A stretch of 53,517 nt of DNA, from assembly GCA_045614605.1 (NCBI GenBank), contig JAZLDH010000016.1, positions 1 to 53,517 of the forward strand. Reading direction: 5' to 3'. Both the position numbers and the translations under genes were made by a program. The notes under the pieces were generated by a model. It saw nothing but the letters and a program-made list of their open reading frames with translations. It searched no databases and had not been told where the DNA came from. Positions 7,079 to 14,943 of this stretch are shown in pieces (position 1 is the first letter of the stretch; every line of letters starts with the position of its first letter). This DNA is from Onthomorpha sp937906975 (GTDB lineage Bacteria; Bacteroidota; Bacteroidia; Bacteroidales; P3).

Positions 7079-8104
7079 CTATTCTATTTCCCAAGTTTCA
7101 CCACTGTTCAACAAATCATCTACACATTTAATCTTTGGATTTTCTTGTGCTTCTTGCATTTGTTTTTCAAACAATTGGTTGTATGTTGGTTGTTTGTAAG
7201 CTCTGATAACTCCGAACGCCATTGGGAATTGTGGTGGACGCATTTGTGCTAACATCATGTGGATTCCTGTGTTTTCTGTTGTTTCATCGTGAACCAAAAT
7301 GTCAGCTTCTGTTATTCCGTTTTCGCCTATGGTTACTACTTCAAGGTTTGTGCCTCTTAAAACGATACCTTTGTCTTTGTTTTTACCAAAAATCATAGGT
7401 TTTCCGTGTTCTAACCATAATTGACGGTCGTCTCTTACTTCTTTGTCTGTTACTTCTTTGTGTGCACCATCGTTAAAGATTACGCAGTTTTGTAATACTT
7501 CAACTACTGCTGCTCCATCATGTTCTGCCATGTGAAGACAAACTTTTTGTAATTGTTGAGGTTGGTTGTCTATCGCTCTTGCAAAGAATGTTCCTCTTGC
7601 TCCAATTACTAATTCTCCTGGATTGAAAGGATAGTCTATTACTCCAAATGGAGATGTTTTTGTTATTTGTCCTTGTTTTGTTGTTGGAGAATATTGTCCT
7701 TTTGTTAGACCATAGATACGGTTGTTAAACAATATGTAGTTTACGTCCATGTTTCTTCTAACAAAGTGTATGAAGTGATTTCCTCCGATTGCAGTTGCGT
7801 CTCCGTCTCCTGAGTTTATCCAAACTGATAACTTAGGATTTGCAATCTTAACTCCGGTTGCAATTGCTGCTGCTCTACCGTGGATAGAGTGGAATCCGTA
7901 TGTATTAACGTAATATGGGAAACGGCTTGAACAACCTATACCCGATACCATACAGAAACTTTCTTTTTTATATCCTATTTTAGGAAATACGTTCAAAACT
8001 GATGCTAATATTCCGTGGTCTCCACAACCAGGACACCATTTTACCATTTGATCACTGGCGAAATCCGCTTTTGTTAATTCGACAGCTGAATGTTCTATTG
8101 CCAT
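7079..8104 (-). CDS. korB: 2-oxoglutarate:ferredoxin oxidoreductase, beta subunit
   Basis: The 341-aa protein carries the thiamine-diphosphate domain of 2-oxoacid:ferredoxin oxidoreductases. Visible motifs are KWCPGCGDHGILASV, SGIGCSSRFPYYVNTYGFH, HGRAAAIATG and the ThDP motif INSGDGDATAIGG...YILFNN. With KorA it converts 2-oxoglutarate, CoA and oxidised ferredoxin to succinyl-CoA, CO2 and reduced ferredoxin (or the reverse reductive reaction) in the cytoplasm. It begins 2 nt after the korA stop, so the two are translationally linked. Substrate assignment rests on the fused KorA architecture; a related 2-oxoacid specificity is possible. Confidence 0.92.
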   Translation of the reverse strand: MAIEHSAVELTKADFASDQMVKWCPGCGDHGILASVLNVFPKIGYKKESFCMVSGIGCSSRFPYYVNTYGFHSIHGRAAAIATGVKIANPKLSVWINSGDGDATAIGGNHFIHFVRRNMDVNYILFNNRIYGLTKGQYSPTTKQGQITKTSPFGVIDYPFNPGELVIGARGTFFARAIDNQPQQLQKVCLHMAEHDGAAVVEVLQNCVIFNDGAHKEVTDKEVRDDRQLWLEHGKPMIFGKNKDKGIVLRGTNLEVVTIGENGITEADILVHDETTENTGIHMMLAQMRPPQFPMAFGVIRAYKQPTYNQLFEKQMQEAQENPKIKCVDDLLNSGETWEIE

Positions 8105-8106
8105 TT

Positions 8107-9945
8107 CTATTCTCCTAAAATTTGATTAAACACTTCTTTTAATTCACTTACTTCAAAAGGAAGGCCTTGTACCTTATTATATTGGTGGAACATCATACCT
8201 TGGAAGTTCATTCTTAAATAGTTTACAAATTGTCCCATATTTAATTCACAAACTACCACTTTTTTGTAGCGTTTCAACAATTCTTCTGTATTCTTTGGTA
8301 GAGGCATTATGTAGTTAAATTGAGTAAATGCTATGCTCTTGCCTTCTGCTTGTAGTTCTTGTACTGCGCAACGTAAGGCTCCTTCTGTTCCTCCCCAACC
8401 TACTACTAATAAGTCTGCATTTTCTGCTCCTTCAACTTCTTGATTAGGGATACGATTTGCTACTCTTTCTACTTTTTCTTTTCTGTACTTAACCATTTGT
8501 TCGTGGTTAGCACTGTCAGTTGAAACACTTCCTTTTCCAGATAGTTTTTCCAAACCTCCAATTCTATGACGTAATCCGTCCATTCCTGGAACTGCCCATT
8601 GTCTTACAAGAGTTTCTTCATCTCTGTTGTAAGGTGCGTAGTTAGGATCGTTAGGTGTTGCGAAAGGAGGGTTGATTTTTGGAAGATCTGCCATTTTTGG
8701 TATTCTGAATAATTGAGAACCATTTCCAAGATAACCATCTGTTAAAAGTATTGTTGGAGTCATTGTTTCTAATGACAATCTTGCTGCTTCAAATGCCCAA
8801 TAGAAACAGTTAGCAGATGAAGATGCAGCAACTACTATACAAGGTGCTTCTCCGTTTCTTCCAAATAAAGCTTGTGTAAGGTCAGATTGTTCTGTTTTTG
8901 TAGGTAAACCTGTTGAAGGACCACCTCTTTGAACATCTACAATCACAAGTGGTAATTCTGTCATAACAGCAAGACCAATTGCTTCACTCTTTAAAGAAAG
9001 TCCTGGACCAGAAGTAGAAGTACAAGCCATAGCTCCTGCAAATGAAGCTCCTATTGCAGAACAGATACCTGCGATTTCATCTTCTGCTTGAAATACTCTT
9101 GCTCCTAATGATTTGTGTTTTGCTAATTCTATTAAGATATCAGTTGCTGGTGTGATAGGATAAGAACCTAAGAACAAAGGAAGACCAGCTTTTTCAGCAG
9201 CTGCAAGTAATCCCCATGCAGTTGCAATGTTTCCTGTTATGTTTCTATATTTTCCTTTTGGCATAACAGCTTGCTCAACTATCATTTGGCTTTCCAAAAT
9301 GTCTGTATTTTCACAGAAGTTGTAGCCTGCTCTTACTACCGCTTTGTTTGCTTGAACCAATTCTGGTTTTTTAGCGAATTTCTTTTCCAAATAAGAATCT
9401 GTATGTTCAAGACCTTTTCCGAAAATGAAGAAAATCATACCTAAGGCAAACATATTTCTACATTTCAAAGCAGATTTTCTATCAGCGAAAATGTCTTTCA
9501 CAGTTTCCATTGTGAAACTTGTGATAGGTGCTTTTATCAATCTGTAATTTGAAAGCGAATCATCTTCAAGTGGGTTAGAAGTATAGCCTGCTTTTTCTAT
9601 GGCTTCATCTTCAAAAGTATCAGCATCAACAATTATAATGCCACCAATTTTAGCCCATTTTAAGTTTGCTTTCAATGAAGCAGGGTTCATCGCTACTAAA
9701 ACGTCAGCTTTATCCCCTGAACTATAGATTTTTTTACCAATGTGTACTTGAAATCCTGATACACCTGCCACTGTGTTATGTGGAGCTCTAATTTCTGCTG
9801 GATAGTCTGGGAATGTCGCAATGTCATTACCGTCTAATGCAGAAGTATCAGAGAAAAGTGTACCTGTAAGTTGCATTCCATCGCCAGAATCTCCGACAAA
9901 TTTGATTACAACATCTTCTCTTTTAATAACTTCTTTTGCTGTCAT
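8107..9945 (-). CDS. korA: 2-oxoglutarate:ferredoxin oxidoreductase, fused gamma-alpha subunit
   Basis: The 612-aa protein has an N-terminal gamma domain (about 10-190, VKFVGDSGDGMQLTG, FPDYPAEIRAP). This is fused to the alpha-subunit pyrimidine domain (about 235-480, GSYPITPATDILIELAK, TSTSGPGLSLKSEAIGLA, TEQSDLTQALFGRNGE). A C-terminal transketolase-like domain ends it (about 500-612). This gamma-alpha fusion is the usual KorA of Bacteroidetes and other anaerobes. It pairs with the downstream korB. No ferredoxin-like korD or separate gamma gene is adjacent. The promoter lies about 50 bp upstream (9993-10001), divergent from aroC. Confidence 0.92.
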   Translation of the reverse strand: MTAKEVIKREDVVIKFVGDSGDGMQLTGTLFSDTSALDGNDIATFPDYPAEIRAPHNTVAGVSGFQVHIGKKIYSSGDKADVLVAMNPASLKANLKWAKIGGIIIVDADTFEDEAIEKAGYTSNPLEDDSLSNYRLIKAPITSFTMETVKDIFADRKSALKCRNMFALGMIFFIFGKGLEHTDSYLEKKFAKKPELVQANKAVVRAGYNFCENTDILESQMIVEQAVMPKGKYRNITGNIATAWGLLAAAEKAGLPLFLGSYPITPATDILIELAKHKSLGARVFQAEDEIAGICSAIGASFAGAMACTSTSGPGLSLKSEAIGLAVMTELPLVIVDVQRGGPSTGLPTKTEQSDLTQALFGRNGEAPCIVVAASSSANCFYWAFEAARLSLETMTPTILLTDGYLGNGSQLFRIPKMADLPKINPPFATPNDPNYAPYNRDEETLVRQWAVPGMDGLRHRIGGLEKLSGKGSVSTDSANHEQMVKYRKEKVERVANRIPNQEVEGAENADLLVVGWGGTEGALRCAVQELQAEGKSIAFTQFNYIMPLPKNTEELLKRYKKVVVCELNMGQFVNYLRMNFQGMMFHQYNKVQGLPFEVSELKEVFNQILGE

Positions 9946-9992
9946 TACTTTGAGTTTTATATTATTTTTCTATTTTTTTCACTAAATAATCT

Positions 9993-10001
9993 GCAAATTT
10001 A
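9993..10001 (-). promoter_or_regulatory. -7 box of korAB
   Basis: The minus strand reads TAAATTTGC, 48 bp upstream of the korA start. It lies back to back with the aroC promoter at 10067-10075. Confidence 0.6.
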
Positions 10002-10066
10002 CTAAGTTTATTCCATTTAAAGAAAAAAAAACGCTGTTTTATTCGGTTATTCTACGTATTTATCGA

Positions 10067-10075
10067 TAACTTTGC
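10067..10075 (+). promoter_or_regulatory. -7 box of the aroC operon
   Basis: TAACTTTGC lies 28 bp before the aroC ATG, predicting a leader of about 20-25 nt. Confidence 0.65.
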
Positions 10076-10103
10076 ACTCGAAACAAGGATAAAATTACAA
10101 ATA

Positions 10104-11093
10104 ATGAGCAATAATACCTTTGGAAAAAGCTTTCGTTTAACAACTTTTGGAGAGAGTCATAGCACTTGTCTTGGTGGAATAATAGAAGGCTTTCCTGCAA
10201 ATGTAAAAATAGATTACGCTCTGTTGGAAAGCGAGTTAGAAAGAAGAAAATCCTCATCTCCTTACTCCACTCCAAGAGTAGAAGAAGACAAAGTAAGATT
10301 TCTTTCTGGAATTGAAAACGATATTTCCTTAGGTACACCAATTTCTTTTGTAATTGAAAATAAAAATATAAAAAAACAAGATTACGATAATCTAAAAACA
10401 CTTTTCCGTCCCTCACATGCCGATTATACATATTTTTGTAAGTATGGCATCAATTCCTCTTCGGGAGGCGGAAGAGCCTCTGCAAGAGAAACTGTTTGCA
10501 GAGTTGTAGGCGGAAGTTTTGCAAAGCAATTTATTTCTCAATTTGGTGTAAACATAGAATCGGAAATAGAAAAAATTGGAAGATATAACTACACCGCTCA
10601 AAGAGAAGAGGCAGAAAAAGCATTGAAACAAGCACACGAAATAGGCGATAGCGTAGGCGGAGTGATAAAATGCACAATAAAAAATATGCCAAAAGGACTT
10701 GGAGAGCCAATCTTTGACAAACTTTCAGCCCTTCTTGCACAAGCAATGATGAGTATTCCATCTGCAAAAAGTTTTGAAATAGGCGATGGATTAGAATCAT
10801 GTAAACGTTTTGGTAGTGAAGATATTGACCATTGGAACAGTGATTTTACAACACAAACCAACCACTGTGGAGGAGTGCAAGGGGGAATTTCCAACGGCAT
10901 GGACGTAATTTTCAGTGTAGGCTTTAAACCCATTGCATCAATCCAAAGAATAAGAGCAATAAACCCGCAAGGCGAAATCACAGAAGTAGAAAACAATGGA
11001 AGACATGACTGTTGCAATCTTTTTAGAGCAAGAGTTATAGTAGAATCAATGGCAGCCCTTGTGGTAGCAGACCTAATTAAAAGAGCAAAATAA
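10104..11093 (+). CDS. aroC: Chorismate synthase
   Basis: The 329-aa enzyme converts 5-enolpyruvylshikimate-3-phosphate to chorismate with reduced FMN, the last shikimate step. Family signatures are FGESHSTCLGGIIEGFPA, RPSHADYTYFCKYG and GGGRASARETVCRV. A C-terminal block (HCGGVQGGISNG, FKPIASI, NNGRHDCC) also fits. It is about 25-30 residues shorter than most chorismate synthases (350-390 aa). The shortening appears to fall in the middle region after FGVNIESEI rather than in the catalytic blocks, so it is probably functional. It heads an operon with the DUF4369 lipoprotein (4-nt gap) and lpxH. Confidence 0.93.
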   Translation: MSNNTFGKSFRLTTFGESHSTCLGGIIEGFPANVKIDYALLESELERRKSSSPYSTPRVEEDKVRFLSGIENDISLGTPISFVIENKNIKKQDYDNLKTLFRPSHADYTYFCKYGINSSSGGGRASARETVCRVVGGSFAKQFISQFGVNIESEIEKIGRYNYTAQREEAEKALKQAHEIGDSVGGVIKCTIKNMPKGLGEPIFDKLSALLAQAMMSIPSAKSFEIGDGLESCKRFGSEDIDHWNSDFTTQTNHCGGVQGGISNGMDVIFSVGFKPIASIQRIRAINPQGEITEVENNGRHDCCNLFRARVIVESMAALVVADLIKRAK

Positions 11094-11097
11094 AAGA

Positions 11098-11859
11098 ATG
11101 AAAATCATGAACAAAATAAGCAAAATTTTTTCCTTAGCTTTAATTATTTTTTTCTTAGCTTCGTGCAAAGAAAGCAAAGAAATAAAAAACGATTTCTTTG
11201 AGTTATCTGGAGCAATCACCAACTCCTCTCTACCATACCTGATATTGAGCGAAGTAGGTAAAAGCGGATTTTCTCAAAACGACACAATCAACATTGACAA
11301 TAAAGGCAGATTTTCTAAGAACATAGAAATGAAAGAACCAACCCTTTATTCACTTTCCTTAGGCAATGAATACATTATTATATGTCCACAAATAGGAGAG
11401 AAAATCACAATAAAAGCAGCAGAAAACAACTTTTCAGGAACCTATAACATAGAAGGCTCACCAGAATCTGAACTATTAAAAGAACTAAACAAAGAAAACT
11501 ATAACATACGTCTTTCTTTAAAAAGCATGAGCGAAGAACTATCAAAAGCAGACACAGCAAAACTTGATTCAATAAGGACTTCTATATTTGAAAAGTTTAT
11601 ACAGATGAAACAATATCAAGAAAAACTCTCAGCAGACTACATAGAAAAACATCAAGGCTCACTAACAACCCTAATAGCCTTACACCGCACCTTTGATGGC
11701 ATACCATTATTTGACTATCGTAAAGACTTAGAAATGCACAAACGAGTATTAGCAGGCTTAGAACGTAGCTTGCCAGAAAATCAACACACATTAATACTCA
11801 AAAACTTTATAATAGAAAAAGAAAAAACGCTAAACAACAATGCAAGTCCAAAGGAATAA
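11098..11859 (+). CDS. DUF4369-type lipoprotein without a thioredoxin domain
   Basis: The 253-aa product begins with a lipoprotein signal (IIFFLASC, lipid-modified cysteine near residue 24). Its N-terminal half resembles DUF4369, with a beta-rich FFELSGAITN...LILSEV segment and IEGSPESELLKELN. This domain normally precedes an AhpC/TSA thioredoxin fold in Bacteroidetes thiol-disulfide lipoproteins. Here the C-terminal half is helical (KLDSIRTSIFEKFIQMKQYQ) and ends without any CxxC motif. A truncated or specialised relative is likely. Two start codons are possible (11098 or 11107). Its end overlaps the lpxH start by 20 nt, so the two are coupled. Confidence 0.65.
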   Translation: MKIMNKISKIFSLALIIFFLASCKESKEIKNDFFELSGAITNSSLPYLILSEVGKSGFSQNDTINIDNKGRFSKNIEMKEPTLYSLSLGNEYIIICPQIGEKITIKAAENNFSGTYNIEGSPESELLKELNKENYNIRLSLKSMSEELSKADTAKLDSIRTSIFEKFIQMKQYQEKLSADYIEKHQGSLTTLIALHRTFDGIPLFDYRKDLEMHKRVLAGLERSLPENQHTLILKNFIIEKEKTLNNNASPKE

Positions 11860-12589
11860 AATATATTTTGCCTCAGACTTTCACTTAGGCAGTAGTTCGC
11901 AAAAACAAACCCACGAAAGAGAAAAGAAAATTGTAGAATGGTTAAATCATATCTCCAAAGACGCAGAAGAAATCTACCTTTTAGGAGATATATTTGACTT
12001 TTGGTTTGAATACAAAAACGTTGTGCCAAAAGGATTTGTTAGATTTCTTGGAACACTTGCACATTTAGCCGATTTGGGAGTAAAGATACATTTCTTTTGT
12101 GGCAATCACGATATTTGGATAAAAGACTATTTTCAAAAAGAATTAGGAATTATAGTTCACCATCAAAAAGAAACCCTTTCACTTTACGGAAAAACTTTCA
12201 TGATAGGCCATGGTGATGGATTAGACTCAAAGGATAAGAAATACAAAATCATAAACACCATTTTTAAAAATAAGATTTGCATTTCACTTTTTGCGAGTTT
12301 GCACCCACGATGGGCTATTTCCTTAGCACAATCTTGGAGTAAAAGCTCCCGCGCCTCACATTCCGAAGACGACAAAAAAGACTTAGGAGAAAAAGAACCG
12401 ATATATCAATTTTGTCTTAAAACATTAGAGAAAGAAAACATTGATTACTTTGTATTTGGACACAGACATTTGGTTTGCGACAAAGAATTAAAAGACAATA
12501 TTCGCTACATAAATCTTGGACATTGGCAAAGCAATGGACACTATGCGATATGGGACGGAGAAAACTTGAGTTTAAAAAAATTTGATTAA
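11840..12589 (+). CDS. lpxH: UDP-2,3-diacylglucosamine diphosphatase
   Basis: The 249-aa calcineurin-like phosphoesterase shows the metal-binding motifs in order: ASDFHLGS (near residue 12), LLGDIFDFWFE (near 49), FFCGNHDIW (near 87), MIGHGDGL (near 121) and VFGHRH (near 206). The FDFWFE sequence and the ASLHPRWAISLAQSWS segment are typical of LpxH. LpxH cleaves UDP-2,3-diacylglucosamine to lipid X and UMP in lipid A synthesis at the inner membrane. Its start lies inside the preceding lipoprotein gene. No other lipid A genes are nearby. Confidence in the family is high; confidence in LpxH versus a paralogue is somewhat lower. Confidence 0.88.
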   Translation: MQVQRNKIYFASDFHLGSSSQKQTHEREKKIVEWLNHISKDAEEIYLLGDIFDFWFEYKNVVPKGFVRFLGTLAHLADLGVKIHFFCGNHDIWIKDYFQKELGIIVHHQKETLSLYGKTFMIGHGDGLDSKDKKYKIINTIFKNKICISLFASLHPRWAISLAQSWSKSSRASHSEDDKKDLGEKEPIYQFCLKTLEKENIDYFVFGHRHLVCDKELKDNIRYINLGHWQSNGHYAIWDGENLSLKKFD

Positions 12590-12613
12590 GAAAAAACTAT
12601 TTTTTACCTTTGC
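12581..12613 (+). promoter_or_regulatory. Consensus promoter of gcvT
   Basis: A TTTG -33 element (12581-12584) and a TACCTTTGC -7 box (12605-12613) are separated by 20 nt. The -33 element overlaps the last codons of lpxH. The leader would be about 40-45 nt. Confidence 0.8.
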
Positions 12614-12660
12614 ACGCAAATTTTTCTTAGAGATAATTCATAATTAAATAAAATATAGAG

Positions 12661-13764
12661 ATGAAAAACACACCATTTACACAAAAGCACATCGAATTAG
12701 GAGCCAAAATGGCTGAATTCGCTGGTTACAATATGCCAATTTCATACGAAGGATTGGTAGTTGAGCACAACAATGTAAGAAATGCAGTTGGAGTATTCGA
12801 CGTTTCACACATGGGAGAGTTCAGAGCAAAAGGCCCAAAAGCATTTGAATTTGTACAACGTTGCACTTCAAACGACATAGCAACACTTTTTGATGGTAAA
12901 GTATTATATACAGTTCTTCCAAACGGACAAGGCGGTATCGTTGACGATATGTTAGTTTACCAAGTATCAAAAGAAGAATATTTTATGGTACCTAACGCTG
13001 CTAACATCGACAAAGACTGGGCTTGGATGAGCAAGATAGCAGAAGAAATGGGCTTAGTATTAGGACAAGACTTTACAAACGAAAGCGAACACTATGGACA
13101 ATTAGCAGTACAAGGTCCTTTAGCATTAAAAGCTATGCAAAAATTAACTGATACTCCTATTGAAGATATGGAATACTACACATTCAAATTCTTGACTTTC
13201 GCAGGAATTGAAAACGTTCTTTTATCTACAACAGGATATACAGGAGCTGGTGGATGCGAAATATACTTTGACAAACAATATGCTGACAAAATTTGGGACG
13301 CAGTGTTTGAAGCAGGAAAAGAATTCGGAATAATGCCTGCTGGTTTAGGTTGTCGTGATACACTTCGTTTGGAAATGGGATTCTGTCTTTACGGACACGA
13401 AATCGATGACGAAACATCTCCAATCGAAGCTGGATTAAATTGGCTTACAAAGTTTGTTGATGGAAACGATTTCATAGACAGAGCAAGACTTGAAGAACAA
13501 AAAGCAAACGGAGTTAGCAAAAAATTAGTTGGATTCCAAATGATAGATAAAGGTATTCCACGTCAAGGTTACGAAGTATGCGATAGCGAAGGCAATGTAA
13601 TAGGAAAAGTTTGTTCAGGAACACAATCTCCATCTTGTGGAGTAGCAATCGGAACAGCACACGTTGCAACAGCATTCAGCAAAAAAGACACAGAAATCTT
13701 TATCAAAGTAAGAGAAAAACTTCTTAAAGCAATAGTAGTAAAAATGCCTTTCTACAAAGGTTAA
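12661..13764 (+). CDS. gcvT: Aminomethyltransferase (glycine cleavage system T protein)
   Basis: The 367-aa protein transfers the methylene group from the aminomethyl-lipoyl H protein to tetrahydrofolate. Visible family features are the N-terminal TPFTQKHIELGAKMAEFAGY, GVFDVSHMGEF (near residue 45) and YTGAGGCEIYFD (near 195). Further on are AGLGCRDTLRLEMGFCLYGHE with the conserved RDTLR-E arrangement, and the C-terminal OB-like barrel. Length is normal. It is monocistronic, with its own consensus promoter and a strong terminator. The gcvH and gcvP genes are not in this window. Confidence 0.94.
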   Translation: MKNTPFTQKHIELGAKMAEFAGYNMPISYEGLVVEHNNVRNAVGVFDVSHMGEFRAKGPKAFEFVQRCTSNDIATLFDGKVLYTVLPNGQGGIVDDMLVYQVSKEEYFMVPNAANIDKDWAWMSKIAEEMGLVLGQDFTNESEHYGQLAVQGPLALKAMQKLTDTPIEDMEYYTFKFLTFAGIENVLLSTTGYTGAGGCEIYFDKQYADKIWDAVFEAGKEFGIMPAGLGCRDTLRLEMGFCLYGHEIDDETSPIEAGLNWLTKFVDGNDFIDRARLEEQKANGVSKKLVGFQMIDKGIPRQGYEVCDSEGNVIGKVCSGTQSPSCGVAIGTAHVATAFSKKDTEIFIKVREKLLKAIVVKMPFYKG

Positions 13765-13783
13765 TTATAAGATAAAGCACAAT

Positions 13784-13819
13784 GCCCACAAGACAAAAAA
13801 AGTTTTGTGGGCTTTTTTT
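13784..13819 (+). terminator. Terminator of gcvT
   Basis: An 8-bp stem (GCCCACAA at 13784-13791 with 13805-13812) carries a 13-nt A-rich loop and is followed by seven Ts (13813-13819). Confidence 0.88.
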
Positions 13820-13836
13820 CAAAGTAAAGTCAAACA

Positions 13837-14841
13837 ATGAAATACAAATCTACGCCATCGAAACGCACCAAACAGCTTGCGATGATTCTAAGTCTAATAC
13901 CTAATATGGTGTTGGCTCAGCAAGGAGTGATTGTATTTCACAATTGCGAAAATTTTTTCTATCCTACCAAAGACACAATCGCACTTGATGATGACTTTAC
14001 TGCAGAGGGAAAAAAACGTTGGACCTTTTCGCGTTACAATACCAAGAAAAACCTACTTGCAAAGACCTATATCGCAGCAGGAAAAGGCACAATGCCTGCT
14101 ATAATAGGCTTATGCGAAATAGAAAACGACAAAGTCTTATACGATTTGTGTAAGGACACTCCTCTAAGAAAAGAAAACTACAAATATATTCACTACTCAT
14201 CAGAAGATGTTAGAGGAATAGATGTAGCACTTCTTTATAACGAACAATTTTCTCCTATTTCTCATAGTAAATTGGTAGTAGAAATTTCAGAAGATGAAGA
14301 AAAAACCAGAGACGTTCTTTATGTTCAAGGAATGTTGAAAGACTTAAAATTAAACATTTACGTCATTCACGCACCCTCACGCAGAGAACACAACATAAAG
14401 AAAGCATTGAGAACAAAAATCTTTTCAATGGTTTATCATCATATAGAAGAATTGAGAGCAAAGGGCGAAGAAAACTTCATTATAATGGGGGATTTGAATG
14501 ACGAGCCTTGGGATACATCGGTCAAAGACGGCTTCAACACAATGGCACATCGCAACAATCCCGATCCATTGCTTGTAAACCTTATGCAAAACAATAAAAA
14601 CAAAAGAGGAGCCTACGTTTACAACGGACAATACTGCAACTTTGATCAATTCATTGTCTCAAAACCATTGTTAAAACACATAGAAACTGACAACAAAGAT
14701 GAAGAAATGATTTTTCGACCACAGTTTCTTGTTGATAACAACCGAAACAACCGCCTTATTCAGCCACTTCCTACCTACAAAGGCATGAGTTATCAGGGCG
14801 GAGCAAGTGATCATTTTCCTATACGTTTGTTTTTAAAATAA
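13837..14841 (+). CDS. Secreted endonuclease/exonuclease/phosphatase-family protein
   Basis: The 334-aa protein has a probable export signal (LAMILSLIPNMVLAQ, cleavage near residue 29). It carries an EEP (DNase I/synaptojanin-like) domain with VIVFHNCENFFYP, IIGLCEIEND (catalytic Glu), VIHAPSRREH, IIMGDLNDEPWD and the terminal GASDHFPI (catalytic Asp-His). Substrates of such proteins include DNA, RNA or phospholipids, and sequence alone does not decide. The start is 17 nt after the gcvT terminator and no consensus -7 box is visible, so its promoter is unclear. The name 'endonuclease' used for relatives is not proven. Confidence 0.85.
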   Translation: MKYKSTPSKRTKQLAMILSLIPNMVLAQQGVIVFHNCENFFYPTKDTIALDDDFTAEGKKRWTFSRYNTKKNLLAKTYIAAGKGTMPAIIGLCEIENDKVLYDLCKDTPLRKENYKYIHYSSEDVRGIDVALLYNEQFSPISHSKLVVEISEDEEKTRDVLYVQGMLKDLKLNIYVIHAPSRREHNIKKALRTKIFSMVYHHIEELRAKGEENFIIMGDLNDEPWDTSVKDGFNTMAHRNNPDPLLVNLMQNNKNKRGAYVYNGQYCNFDQFIVSKPLLKHIETDNKDEEMIFRPQFLVDNNRNNRLIQPLPTYKGMSYQGGASDHFPIRLFLK

Positions 14842-14880
14842 ATCTCTTAGCTTTAGAAAAATATCTCTTTGAAAAAATTT

Positions 14881-14931
14881 ATTTTTTCTTAGGAAAAATA
14901 AATTTTTTCTTAGGAAAAATATTTTTTTTCT
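14881..14931. repeat. 21-bp tandem repeat immediately upstream of a promoter
   Basis: The 19-nt near-palindrome ATTTTTTCTTAGGAAAAAT occurs at 14881-14899 and again at 14902-14920. A third partial copy (TTTTTTTCTTA) runs directly into the TAACTTTGC -7 box at 14932. The 21-bp period equals two helical turns, so this could be an array of operator sites. Confidence 0.6.
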
Positions 14932-14940
14932 TAACTTTGC
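14932..14940 (+). promoter_or_regulatory. -7 box abutting the HD-hydrolase start codon (leaderless candidate)
   Basis: TAACTTTGC is followed by AAT and the ATG at 14944, the same arrangement as at 3323-3337. The transcription start is expected at or beside the start codon. Confidence 0.65.
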
Positions 14941-14943
14941 AAT

